A DNA stretch of 64,000 bases. Source: Pratylenchus scribneri. Its lineage: Eukaryota > Nematoda > Chromadorea > Rhabditida > Pratylenchidae. Position 1 is the first letter of the stretch, and the number at the start of each line of letters is the position of its first letter. A model generated the notes under the pieces. That model worked only from the letters and a program-made list of their open reading frames with translations, made no database searches and was not told where the DNA came from. The position numbers and the translations under genes are program-made. The stretch lies in assembly GCA_030063045.1 (NCBI GenBank), contig JAQSEB010000059.1, positions 3,968,001 to 4,032,000 of the forward strand. The letters run 5' to 3'. Below, in pieces: positions 23,870-35,684 of this stretch.

Positions 23870-24395
23870 ATGCGCACTCTTTATTCAATTTTGAATTGTG
23901 AGGAATCAATTTCGACTGAAGATTTGAAGAAAGTATATTTTAAATTATTGAAGAAAGTTCATCCGGATAAATCACCGAATTCAAAGAATTCTGAACAATT
24001 TTTGGCACTAATCAAAGCTTGGGAAATTCTTGGGTTTGTCATCAAAGTAATTAAATTAAAAATTTACATAAACAGGAATAAATCCAGCCGTTTTATTTAC
24101 GATAATTGGCTGAGAGAACAACGAATTCGCGAAAACAAAGAATTGATTGGCAACGAAATTTACATTTCTTCAGAAGAAATTGATAATTTTGAAGAAGAGT
24201 GCCGTTGTGGTGGAATTTACGAGCAATTACAAGCAGACATATACAAACAAGTCATTGATTATTTTCTGGTATGTTAAATTTATGAATTAAATTAGGATTT
24301 GGGTTTAAATGTGAATTTATTGCCGAATATAATTAATTTTATTTAAGTTGGAGTGCTCGAATTGTTCACTTTGCTTACGCATTTGGAAAAAATAA
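23870..24395 (+). CDS. DNAJC24: DPH4/DNAJC24-type J-domain protein for diphthamide synthesis
   Basis: DPH4 is a J-domain, CSL-zinc-finger protein that supplies iron or electrons to the first step of diphthamide formation on elongation factor 2. The N-terminal J domain begins MRTLYSILNCEE and keeps the HPD triad in LLKKVHPDKSPNS. The C-terminal CSL finger is split by an intron: EEECRCGGIYEQL lies in exon 2 and LECSNCSLCLRIW in exon 3, giving CxC and CxxC zinc ligands. Exon 2 ends at 24268 and exon 3 begins at 24348; the join is in phase. The stop codon is at 24393-24395, inside an exon that continues into the next gene; the RABL3 start codon is only 2 bp further on. The protein is short, as expected for this family. 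Confidence 0.9.
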
Positions 24396-24397
24396 AA

Positions 24398-25281
24398 ATG
24401 AACAGTGCCAATAAGGTTGGTTAAAAAAAAATTCATCAATTTTCTATTAATAATAAAATAATTAAAGGTTTTGTTTTTGGGCGACTCCGGTGTTGGCAAA
24501 TCCACTTTAATTAATACACTTTGTGGAATACACGATATTCGACCACAAAGCACACTTGGATGCTCAATTAAGGTCATTTTTAAATATTTAAATTGACATT
24601 ATAGAAACATTTTCATCAGATTCTCCCTCACCAATTTATGGCCGGAACACCGGCAGAGAGCACTGAACTCATCGAACTTTGGGATATTGGCGGCTCAAAT
24701 GCCCACAAAGAGACGAGTCGAGTGTTTTTGGATGCCCCAAATGGATTAATTTTCGTCCATGATTTGAGCAATTCAAGGAGTGAACAAAATTTGGCATCTT
24801 GGCTTGACCTATTCAACCCACAAAGGCATCATTCCCATCAAAGTCGGCTGACTTCACCAATAAATTCTTTTTATTCCTCTTCCGAATCATTTTACCATGG
24901 AACAAATAATTTTGTGGCTTTGGATTTGGAAGGCCCATCAATTGCTTCAATACCAACTTTGGTGGTTGGTAAGTCATTTTAATTTTAATTAAATAAAAAA
25001 TTTGGCAATATTTATTATTTAAAGGCACATCCAAGGATCAATGTCCACCAAAAAGGGTCCATGAACAACAAAGCAGCAATATTTCCCAATATTTTGGCAA
25101 ATATGAACAAATTTCATTGGATGCTCGCAGCCCAATCCAACCTGGCTCCACAAATCGACTTGTTTTCTCCAAATTCTTTGATGCCGTCATTCGCCACAGT
25201 TCTGAAACATTGCATGGCAATTCTTCGCCTTCATTGAGTTTAAATGCATCCTCACCACGGCATCGCCGAAAAATTCAATAA
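24398..25281 (+). CDS. RABL3: Rab-like GTPase RABL3
   Basis: RABL3 is a small GTPase-like protein that lacks a C-terminal prenylation signal and affects Ras-pathway chaperoning and proliferation in other animals. Exon 1 encodes only MNSANK and ends at 24415. Exon 2 continues VLFLGDSGVGKSTLINTLCG, the P-loop. TLGCSIK corresponds to switch I, and IELWDIGGSNAHK shows the WDxGG motif that sets this family apart from true Rabs. NGLIFVHDLSNSRSEQNL follows, and VVGTSKDQCP replaces NKxD, as in RABL3. The C-terminus RKIQ has no CC or CAAX box, as expected. The start shares an exon with the end of the DPH4 gene, so the mRNA is likely bicistronic or alternatively trans-spliced. Confidence 0.9.
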
Positions 25282-25448
25282 AATCTTTTATTTTATTAAT
25301 GTGAAATTTGTTATTTTTATTCAAAATAAATAAATTTAATTATTTTAATTTTAATTCATTTTTAAATGTTATTTTTATCCAATTATTTGTTTTATTTTAT
25401 ATTTTTGACAATTTAATAATTTCTCATTTTTATGATTGTTGGCCGTTT

Positions 25449-25900
25449 ATGAACGAAAGTGACCAAACAACAACAATTGCTGGAAATTCCACAACTGAAA
25501 ATACCACAAATACAGCGGCCTCTTCACTGAAGTGCCTGAACCAATTGAATCGAAATTTACAAAATTTATTAAACAGGTTTATTTATTTTCCTTCAATTTA
25601 TTAAAAATTAGAAAGTGAATAAAATTTAGTTCGGAAAAAACTGTCCCCGAATTCCACAATCGAATTGGCCAATTGCGAATTGCCATCGACCAATTGCGCA
25701 GCACTGTCAACAACATTGAGGATATTTCCCACAGTTCAAGTGTTCAACAGGCCAAAGTGGTGGATTTGCAACGGCGAATTGCATTGAAGAATGAATTCTT
25801 CAAAAAATTCAAAAATGAAACCACAAATGGAGGAGGAAGCGGAGGACCCTCAGCAGGTGGAACAGGGAGTCAGCACCAACAACATCATTTCCATCACTGA
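25449..25900 (+). CDS. Small coiled-coil protein, possibly Mediator subunit 9
   Basis: The protein has a serine/threonine/asparagine-rich N-terminus, then a coiled coil with NQLNRNLQNLLNSSEKTV, FHNRIGQLRIAIDQLRSTVN and VDLQRRIALKNEFFKKFKNE, and a glycine/histidine-rich tail. The closing pattern LxxxIxxKNExxxKFK resembles the C-terminal helix of Mediator subunit MED9, and the length fits that family. Mediator links transcription factors to RNA polymerase II. The intron at about 25576-25629 joins in phase. The gene sits 167 bp after RABL3 on the same strand. The MED9 assignment is a resemblance only; another coiled-coil adaptor is possible. Confidence 0.5.
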
Positions 25901-26207
25901 TAATAATTCTGCTGGACAATTCAAAGAAAATGAGGTAATTTGAGGGGAAATATTTCAATTTAATTAATTATTTTCAGCAAGTTTTGGCTGATGGTAAAAA
26001 TATGAATACAATTGTTTGCGAATAACATTTCACCACCATCAAAATCAACAACAAAAAGTGTTCTCGACCAATCATTCTGCTGATGGCGGACAACAATTTT
26101 GTGCCCCTTCTTTGCCCAATTCCAATAAAAATGAATCGCCGCCGCCAACGACCGCGGCCACACTTTTACTTTGGAATGTTCCGCCCACCCAAAATGGATT
26201 GGCCCAA

Positions 26208-28325
26208 ATGGCATCATCAACATCAATTCGGAATGAACTGACTCAGAATTCCAACTTCGGGCACAATTTTTACCCATTGACGGGTGAAAATGACGGAGGA
26301 GGCAATGACAATGAATTGAATAAGAATTCTTCGCATTTGGACCAACGAACCAATGGAAATGGCAATTATTTATTTTATCCAATTGTCCAATCGCAATCCT
26401 CCTATCAAAACGATAAAAGTTCAACACCGTTGGCCAACACCAATCATCCAATATGTTCCTCATCCTCCTCAATTCCATCCCAATTCATTCGTTCGGCCCA
26501 AAATGTTCATTATGACCAAATGAGCAGCTATAATCGTCTCTCCTCGGTTGCTGCCAGCATTGCCACCAGTTATGCCAGTCAGTTTCAAATCCCATTTTAT
26601 TCATTCAAGCATATTTCCATAGAAAAATGGTTTTGAAGGATTAATGACTGATTTGTTCTTTTTGAGGATATTTATTGCTTTTATTCCATCTCATTTCGAT
26701 TACGTTTGCCTTTAAGATAAAAAGGATGGTGCCAAAACAATTTTGGGAGAGTTTGGATTTATATTATCTTTGGCTTTTGGAAAAAGAATAGTGAAATTGC
26801 CCCAGGGAATTTTAAAATGAGCGAAAAGTGTGGAATATTCATTCATTGTTCATTCATTTATTTTTCAGACCATACTGGCATAAATCAGTTGGGTGGTGTT
26901 TTTGTGAATGGACGGCCCTTGCCCAACCATATTCGCAACCAAATTGTGGAATTAAGCCGGCAGAAAGTTCGACCATGCGACATTTCTCGCCAATTGAAAG
27001 TTTCTCACGGCTGTGTGTCAAAAATCCTTGGCCGTTTCTATGAAACCGGTTCCATCAAGCCAGGAGTGATTGGCGGTTCTAAACCAAAAGTGGCCACTCC
27101 GGAGGTCGTTCATGCTATTGCCCGTTACAAAATTCACAATCCCACAATGTTCGCATGGGAAATTCGCGTAAGTAAAGAAAGGAGGTCAAAATAGGATTGA
27201 ACATTGGAATTGGAAGGTTTAATAAAACTTCGATAAATGTCAATGCCAATAATGCCTAAAGGCCTATCATATTATTGTCCTACTGTATCCCAACTTTTCT
27301 CCTAATCGCTCTTTCACCCCCATCAATCAAATTTTGCCCTTAGCTAAATTTTTAAACCACCCCTTTTCTTCTAAATCTTTTTCCTTATCACATTGAATTA
27401 TTTAAAGTCGATCTTTTATCCTCTACCCGTTCATCGGCAATAGGGGCTTAGGCTTCCGGCAAAGGCCAAGGGGATAGCCGAACCAAACCACTTTAACCTT
27501 ATATTAGGAGGCATTTCATTTTGTATGATTGTTTGAATATTTTCAATGGTTAATCTATTCCACACCATTCGTTATTCTTGAATTGAATGCCTAAACTAAA
27601 TAAGGTCGGCATTTGATAATAATGATCATGTAATATTCAGGAAAAGCTGATTGAGGATTCCATTTGCGATAGTGATAGTGCCCCCTCAGTGTCATCCATC
27701 AATCGAATTGTCCGAAACAAAGCACAACATTGCATTGTGGCCCATCATCAGAGAACATCCACAATTCAATTAGGAATGGAAAATAATAGAATGAATAGCA
27801 GAAGTAATTTGATGAATTGCACGAAAATTGCGAACAAAAATGGGGAACAAAAGGGAATGCAAAATTTAATGAAAAAGGCAACAAAAATGAATGGGGCCAC
27901 AGTGAATGGGAAGGAATTTGTTGGCAGTGATGAGGAAGGCGGTGGTGGTGGGGGCGGAATAAACCAAGTAAGGAATATGGGTTTAATACTAATTATTAAA
28001 ATATTCCAACAATCAGTGGCATTCGCCTTCAAGTTATCCAATCCAACAGCCATCATCGATGTTCATACAAAATCAGCAAATGTTTGAGATGGCCACATCC
28101 ACCTTGTTGAAGAGGGAAGAGCATCAATTGCAATATAATTTTGAAGGACCAAGTAAATTTGTAAAAAGGGTTTAATCTATCTCATCTTTACAATCAGATC
28201 CATCGGCTTCTTTGAATTCCACTTTACCGGTGGCACAAAATCCATCAGTAAATCAGCACCACCATCAACCGCCCTCATCGGCCCCCTCATATACGGCCAC
28301 ACTCATCCATTTCGCCCCTTGTTGA
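26208..28325 (+). CDS. Paired-box transcription factor of the Pax2/5/8 group
   Basis: This encodes a paired-domain DNA-binding protein. Exon 2 (from 26869) begins the domain with [20 protein letters not shown], followed by [40 protein letters not shown] and [10 protein letters not shown]. Exon 3 completes it with [20 protein letters not shown] and NRIVRNK. Wording such as [14 protein letters not shown] and [10 protein letters not shown] places it with Pax2/5/8, the egl-38/pax-2 group in C. elegans. The N-terminal exon is Ser/Asn/Gln-rich. Its frame is open from 25998, but the first in-frame ATG is 26208, so the true start is unresolved. Later exons encode a glycine run and a Gln/His/Ser/Pro-rich C-terminus ending LIHFAPC. 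No homeodomain is seen, as usual for this group. The intron 27169-27640 holds a dispersed repeat. Confidence 0.85.
27237..27470 (+). repeat. Dispersed repeat, copy A (in Pax intron)
   Basis: The sequence from TGTCAATGCCAATAATGCC onward is recognisably homologous to 43922-44145. The two share GTCCTACTGTA, a CCTAATC block, TATCAATCAAAT-like words and pyrimidine-rich tracts in the same order. The copies have diverged by many substitutions and small indels. The class is unknown; no inverted termini or coding potential are visible. Confidence 0.6.
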
Positions 28326-28489
28326 CAAATTTTGGCAGCACCGAAATGTCCCAAGGGAACAGTCAAATTGAATGCTTCTGTGAGTGCCGCCGCCCCTAAT
28401 AGCGACGACCACCTCTTACGGGCCAATGCGCCCTCAAATTAAGTTGAAAGCTTTATCCCCTCCCCCTCCTTCTAACATTTTTTTTTGTC

Positions 28490-29106
28490 AACATTGGGGT
28501 AATCCTTACGAATTGGGGTCCCAAAAAAATTTTTTTTTTAATTTTTCAAAAATTGATTTCCGGGGGTTTTTTGGGGTGCTGAACACGAATCTGACATCCA
28601 TTTTGCCATATCTTACCGTCTTGGTAAGATAATGCCGACTTTTACCAAGAAAATGCCGACTTTAAAAAAATAAGCCAAAAAGTGCTTTTAAGTAAATAGC
28701 AATTATTTATTGCAACAAAAATGCATGAAATGTTAATATTCAGAGAAAAAACAATGAAAAATTGTTACAAAAGTGCATGAAATGTTAACATGCAAACATA
28801 AAATTAAGCATTGACAAGAGAGAATTCCTCGATCTCGAAGAAATTGAATTGCATTTTCAGAGGTGTTAATATGCTCAATTAATTCGAAAAAATTCATTTT
28901 TCACTCTAAAATTTCAAAAAAAATCATTTTTTAAAGTCGGCATTTTCTTGGTAAAAGTCGGCATTATCTTACCAAGACGGTAAGATATGGCAAAATGGAT
29001 GTCAGATTCGTGTTCAGCACCCCAAAAAACCCCCGGAAATCAATTTTTGAAAAATTAAAAAAAAAAATTTTTTGGGACCCCAATTCGTAAGGATTACCAA
29101 CATTGG
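28490..29106. mobile_element. 601-bp MITE with about 170-bp inverted repeats and 8-bp target duplication
   Basis: The element spans 28498-29098. Its ends are GGTAATCCTTACG and CGTAAGGATTACC, and the inverted repeat extends almost perfectly for about 170 bp (28498-28668 against 28929-29098). It is flanked by a perfect 8-bp direct repeat AACATTGG at 28490-28497 and 29099-29106. The AT-rich centre (about 28669-28928) has no open frame. Eight-base duplications are typical of hAT and P superfamilies, but these ends do not match the hAT element at 58277. Near-identity of the arms suggests recent movement or gene conversion. It lies 172 bp past the Pax stop codon, so it may fall in the Pax 3' UTR. 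Confidence 0.87.
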
Positions 29107-29536
29107 CCTTCAATTCATTCCCTTGTGGATTTTTTTTTCTGCCCAATTCCTTTCGTTCTTTAATGGATTTCACTCAAAACACCCCAGATTTTTCAAATGT
29201 ATTTTAAAATTTAATTTTGGATTTCAAAAAATAAATAAATTCTTATGCTTCTATAAAGGAGTAAACAAAATGAAGGAGAAAATGAAAAATACAGTAACAG
29301 AAGTGGGATATAAGTTCGAAGGAACATGTCCCGGTCCCTCTATTTATTTTGCTTTAGGGCATTGGGATTCAGGCGGAAATTGACAAATAGTAGTATTGGC
29401 TATTGGAGAAGCATTATTTCCTAGCAAATGGATGATATATTCAAAATTTATTCGGAAAATTCAACGAAAAAAATAATTAAATATAACAATTTAAATGGAA
29501 CATTCATTCATTCATTCATTCATCAACAAAAGTATA
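29107..29536. other. Convergent 3' intergenic region
   Basis: This is the stretch between the MITE/Pax 3' flank and the end of DIS3. It contains an ATTC microsatellite (about 29501-29523). No gene was recognised. Confidence 0.5.
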
Positions 29537-32500
29537 TTAAGCGGGTAAATCCGTCTCACAATCGGTCACAATGCTAAATCCATCAATTTTTGGTTGGACT
29601 AATCGCACTTCAATTCTTTTTCGTTGATCCTTTCTTTCTGCCACCTCCAAACTGACTTTGACTTCTTGGAATAGGCGGATGCCATTGGCCGCACAAAATT
29701 CGGCCATTTGTTCCGCACTTTGTTCAGTCCTTTTCCTCTTTCTTCCATCATCTTTTTTACCATTGCCGCCATCCAAATAGATGACCGATTCCAAACCAAA
29801 TTTTGGGACCATCACCTGAAAAAATGAGTAAATATTCAAATTTTGTATTTATTTATTTTGAAGTAAATTGTTAAAATATAGTTAATCCAAAAATAAATTG
29901 AATAGGGAATTATTCTTTTGACAGTTTTACCTGAATTCCATTAGATCGAATGCCGATTACAATTGCCACCAAACATGGTTCCGGCCTTTCCTTGACCATC
30001 ATGAATGTGTTCAATAAAATTGATGCTCGACTGGCATATTGGGCCCGACGATGACGACGATTCATATTCTAAAATAGTGGAAGTTAGGAATGACCAATTA
30101 TAATTATTATGCATTAATTCTTATAAAAATATTATTCCAAAATAATTCCTTCTCACCTCGGTTTGACGAATTAATTTCTTCCGGTCCAACATGTTGGGAT
30201 GGATTTGGTCCACCTCCAACAATGCGGCCAACAACCGATGGACCATCACATCAGCATATCGGCGAATTGGTGAAGTGAAATGAGTGTAGACTTTTACGGC
30301 CAAGCCATAATGCAAATAATGATCACGGGGAACAGTGCCGGCGGCAAAATACACTGCTTGGGTCATGCATCTGAATGGAAATAAAAATGAGATAATTATA
30401 TTTTTTTTTTGGAAAATTTGTGGTAATTTTTTGACCTTAAAAAATTCTCATATTACTCAAAATACTTGATAAATAAATTTATTCTGTTTTTTGAATTAAT
30501 ATATAAATTTGATGCTCCTCTACCTCGTTGCCATCATTCGTAACATTCTGGCCACCAGCGGATTTTTGGCCGTTCCTTGTTGCTTTGATAATTTTTCCAC
30601 CTCGTCCAAACTTCGTCCCAATTCCTTGCCAGTGTCCACATTCAATTGGAAACCGCAGGATTCAGCCATCTGAATTTAATTTTAATTTATAAATATTTAT
30701 TTATATTTAATTCCATTATAATCCATCCGAATTCATTCGATCCGCGATCCCCCAATTCCCCATTTTAAAATCATTCCAAAGTCAACAAATCCTGTATGCT
30801 CCTAAACCAAATCCACCATCAAACTATTCATTGTCCATTTCCTCCTCCCTCCCTTTTCTCACGATTTGGAGCATTCCTTCCTCCTCCTGCCATTCTTCCC
30901 CAAGGGCGTCGACACTAATGCCCATTTAATCGCATTTTAAGATGAGAAAGAGGATGAATGAATGAATAGGAGGAAGGAAGAGTGCGACAAGGGAATATAG
31001 ATACGGTATTTTTGGAGAAATAGTCAGGAAATTGATGAGAAAGTTTAATAATATTAAACGAGCTTCCATAATTTGTTGTGTGGTTTTTAGCTATATTCAA
31101 ATATATTTCAAATCCAATAAATTCTTTCATTATTTTCAACTTATTTTCCACTCCTATATTTATGCATATATGTGTGGTAAATGGGTCGTTGAGATAAATT
31201 GGACTCGCGCTTTAAAATTGAGCAAAAACATAGAATGGCTTATTGTTTGTGTGATTGATGCGCACATTTGTGAGGATTATTCCAATCCCACCCAAAAGTG
31301 AGGGGGATTGCCCTAGTCCCTTCAATTTCCGTTCCTCAAATTTGGCGCATATTTTTGGAGCACAAAAGGACAGGTCCAATTATTAAATAGAGGACCGGGT
31401 TAATTGGTAGAGGATTGGAATAGGACGGATACAAAAATGATGACCGACTGACCCAAATCAGTGGAAAATGGAAGGGGGCCAACAATTTGAGTTATTCAAA
31501 ATAATGTTGAATGAGGGAGGAGGGACATATAAGGGACCATTTTTAGAATATTTAAAAATGTGGAAAAATAATCGGGAAATGTAATTTATGGTCGCCGGAA
31601 ATGTGTGTCCTTGCTAATTTGGCGCCTTGTTTGCCCATACAAAAATTTTTTTGAAACTTTTTTTCGATTGTCCAAATTGGCAAATAAAACGCGTGCATAA
31701 GGAGGACATTTAGGAAAGGAAGGGAGGAAGCAATAAATGAGAAAGGGTTGACCTTGTGAGGAGAGGGTGACCGGTCGCTGCCAATTTGCACCAATTATCA
31801 TTCATCCAATACCCTCTTCCCCCTTGTGCCTTGCATTTTGCTAATCGGCACATTCAAAAGAAAATGCGAATGGAATGAATAAAAGGAAGGAAGGCTAAAA
31901 AATATATGGCCGTGGGAATTGAAAAAGAATTGGACAAATAAAAACATTTAGAAGATGAATTGGCCCAGGCGAAATTATTTATATTTATGCATCTAAAGAA
32001 ACACAATTACAATTACAAATCAGAATTGGGCAAAAACACAATTACAAATCAGAATGGGGCAAAAACACAATTACAAATCAGAATGGGGCAAAAACACAAT
32101 TACAAATCAGAATGGGGCAAAAACACAATTACAAATCAGAATGGGGCAAAAACACAATTACAAATCAGAATGGGGCAAAAACACAATTACAAATTAGAAT
32201 GGGGCAAAACACAATTACAAATCAGAATGGGGCAAAAACACAATTACAAATCAGAATGGGGCAAAAACACAATTACAAATCAGAATGGGGCAAAAACACA
32301 ATTACAAATCAGAATGGGGCAAAAACATAATTACTAAATCAGAATGGGGCAAAAACATAATTACAAATCAGAATGGGGCAAAAACACAATTACAAATCAG
32401 AATGGGGCAAAAACACAATTACAAATCAGAATAGGGCAAAACAAAAAGTGAGTGATTTTTTTTGTCTTTCTTTTAATAATTGTTTTCTCTCATTTTAAAT

Positions 32501-35405
32501 GGAAAAATAACTCACCGAAATTAGTGGCTTGAATGAAAGACGTCCAGGAATTGGATGGCGGCGAAGAATGGCGCAATCCTTTAAAATATAAATAAATTAT
32601 TTTTTCCAAATTTGCCAAACCGGGTAAGAGTTCAAAATTTTTTCTGCCACCGAAATATTCGCCAATAACATAAATTCTTCTACCATCGACCTATAATTTA
32701 TGGTAATAAATTTTTATCGCATATTCAAATTACATTGTTGCCAAATGTTGCTTTTCCTGCACTTTGAGCGGTGTTCCTGTCTCCCTGTCTACATCGAATC
32801 GAATTTCGGACGAAGCCAATTCCAAAGCACCGACAGTGTGACGACGAGACTTAAATTGAATTGAATATAAAATTAATTAATTATGATTTTACCTTCAAAT
32901 GTCTCGATAAACGCAATAAATTGCGTAAACTTTGGGCAATTGCGTCTTTCTTAAATTTAAATTAAATATTGGATTTTACTCAAATATCTTAACCCACATA
33001 TTTTTGCTCCTCATCGACCATTTCTTGTGCTTTTTGGTAAGTCAATGCGACTCGGGATTTGATCAATGATTTGCAAAATCGAACATTTTTCACCTCTGCC
33101 TCCTCATTCAACACCCAAATTACGCTGAATGCATAGCGTAATTCACCACCTCGAAGAGAACATCTGAAAATTACATAAAATTGAATATAAATTAAATTAA
33201 TTATTAATTTTATTGAAAAATAAAAAGTATTAATTTTATGTGTATTTAATTGTTAAAACGAACAAATTTGAGGAAAGTAAATCAGGAAGCATATCAATGC
33301 GGCGCCCACATAAATAAACCGTCGTTGACCGTTCTGCCGCCGTTTGGTCAATGGCCGTACCAGGCCGAACGAAATGAGTTACTTGAATTAATATTTGTTT
33401 AATAGAATTAAAATTTATAAAAAAACCATCGGCGATGTGGACGCCAACCTCAAACCTATTCGGGCCCAATTCTTTGCAATGAAGTGCATCGTCAATGTCA
33501 GTACATCCTTTGAGAATAAAATTAAATAAAAAATTTTATTATTCCCAACCAACCTTCTGGATCCACGGAACAAATGTCCAAATGTGTAAGATCCTCTCTT
33601 TCTTGAGGCAATAATTTCCCATCCGATGTGAACGGTGACCATGGCATTTTAGGAAGGCAGGCGAGAACCGCAGGCGAAAACTCTTCATAAGGGATTTCGT
33701 GCTCCAGCAAAATGACTTCATCCTCAGTTTTGCGATCACCCTCTTCGCCAATTATTCTGACATAGTGGCCTTTTGGATAATATGAATCTGCACAAATATT
33801 TCAATACTAAATTGATTATTAAATATATTAAAACCTTGTGGCCAATTGTCAATTTGCACTAAAACCTTTTTATTCTTTAATTGTTCATAATGCGATGTTT
33901 CAATTCGAATTCGAGGAATTAGCCTTTCTGTTGGTGCAAATAAATATTGGCGACCACCGGGAATGTTCGAAGGGAGCACAATTCCACAATATTGTCGCCA
34001 ATTACGGCGTAAAATGCCAACAATTCGAGCGGTTGGAAGCATCTACAAAAATAGCTGTTATAAAGCCAAAATATTCCAAATTTTACATCATTTTTGGCCT
34101 TTTTTGCCGGTCTACTTTCGCCATCTTTATTGTCCCTTTCCTCTTCATCCAATTCATTCTCGCCAAATTGTTCCTCATCATCTCCTTCCGCTGCTAATTC
34201 TTTCGCTTCCGGTTGACTTTCCTCTGCATCTCGCAGTCGAATTGTTTTTTCCGGTGCTGCCCATTCACTTTCATCCAGCAATTCAACCACCACAACATCC
34301 CCATGCACCGCTCTGTTCATATTCCGTAGACCCTTAAATGTATTGAATAAATACATTTTATAATTAATTTCCAACCTGAATAAACCATTGATCCTCCAAT
34401 GAATCAAATTCTACATAAGCTTCCAAATAATTCTCGGGTGAAATTTTGAATTTTCCTTTCTTTAATTTTCCTTTTGATAGGCCATTTAATATTTGATCTT
34501 GTGTCCAATATTCGGGGAACAATGCGCGACCTCGACGTTCTTTTTTGCTCAAATCCTCCAACCTTTGAATAATCTCGCAGTCAGGAATTCCTAAATTGTT
34601 TTTATATTTTTAATTCATCGAAACAGTTATATAAATATATTTAATTACTTAAAATTTAATTAATGATTGATTTAGGCACAAAAATTAATTACCTTTGGCA
34701 TAATCCAGTAGTGTCATTGTATGAGGGTATTCGACCGAAAGACGCATGGCTGTTTCATCAGATGCAGTAATCAATAAAGGACGAACACCAAATGGACGCC
34801 AATGTTCGAGAAGATATTGGGCCGAAGCTTTTAATCCATGTTCCTGGCTATTTTTTTGATTAATATAAATTTCAATAAATGTTTACTAAAGTTCTGGTAC
34901 TCGATTTGTGCTTGGTTCCACAAAAGTTTGTGCAATAAATTCATTCAAAAACACAAAAATTCGATCGCCACTCTCCGAATAAATTGAGTGCAATTTTTTG
35001 AATGCAGCCGAATTCATTTTCTTCACATAGGCCCAGACACTTTGGAGGATGATCAAATTCCGGAATAATTGGTTATCATCCAATAGATCAATAAATTTGA
35101 GAATTGATGGACCATCCATAAGTAAAAAATGAGGAAATTTTACGGCTTTGCAGGTTGAACCATTTTCAATGAATTGCAGAGGTTTAATTATATTGTCTTC
35201 ATATTTGCATGTTGTACACCGGGTAAAGCCACAAGGAATATCATTTCGAATATATAATTCGTGAACTCGCTGCCAAATAATAATTTCAATTTAATAACTA
35301 AATTTCAAATAGGTAAACCTTGTTAATTTTTCCATTTCTTGTCTTATAAAATGTGGTTGAAAAAGTTCGCATTTCGATGCCACTTTGTTTGACATTCAAC
35401 TCCAT
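29537..35405 (-). CDS. DIS3: Exosome ribonuclease DIS3/RRP44
   Basis: DIS3 is the processive 3'-5' exoribonuclease of the RNA exosome. The N-terminus has a three-cysteine motif ([20 protein letters not shown]), then a PIN domain beginning [18 protein letters not shown]. Cold-shock domains follow with [34 protein letters not shown] and [15 protein letters not shown]. The RNB catalytic core is intact: [40 protein letters not shown] and [20 protein letters not shown], then [39 protein letters not shown] and a C-terminal S1 domain. The family's [11 protein letters not shown] and RRYAD motifs are exact. The PIN domain seems degenerate (see findings). One long intron, about 30672-32511, holds the minisatellite; the other introns are short. 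The start at 35405 agrees with the family N-terminus. Confidence 0.95.
32010..32448 (+). repeat. 29-bp minisatellite, about 15 copies, in a DIS3 intron
   Basis: The unit ACAAATCAGAATGGGGCAAA plus AACACAATT repeats about 15 times with few changes: one T for C, two copies with CATAATT, single-base indels near 32205 and 32336, and a degenerate last copy. It lies within the long DIS3 intron. An open frame of about 125 codons passes through because the unit has few stops, but 29 is not a multiple of 3 and the frame cycles, so it is not a gene. Confidence 0.96.
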
Positions 35406-35684
35406 TATTAAAAGTGAGTTTTAGTAGCAGAACAATCTACAATTATTGACAAAATTATTTTATTTATTATATCGCTTTCGATGTTAAAAAAAAATTTGGA
35501 TAAGTATTTTCATAGCTCATAATAAAATTGCAAGTCAAAAATTCGAAAGATTTTATACACAATTTTCAATAAAAAACATAGGTATATTGTAATATCACAG
35601 ACAAATGGGGATATTATAGGCATTTCACAAAAAATATGAGGATGAATTTGGGATATCTTTGTCGTCTCGTCATTCTTTCTGTGT

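Noticed and set aside
31960..32337. A 125-codon open frame repeating [13 protein letters not shown] blocks
   Set aside because: It is the minisatellite read in cycling frames inside a DIS3 intron; the 29-bp unit is not a multiple of three and there is no splice or start context.
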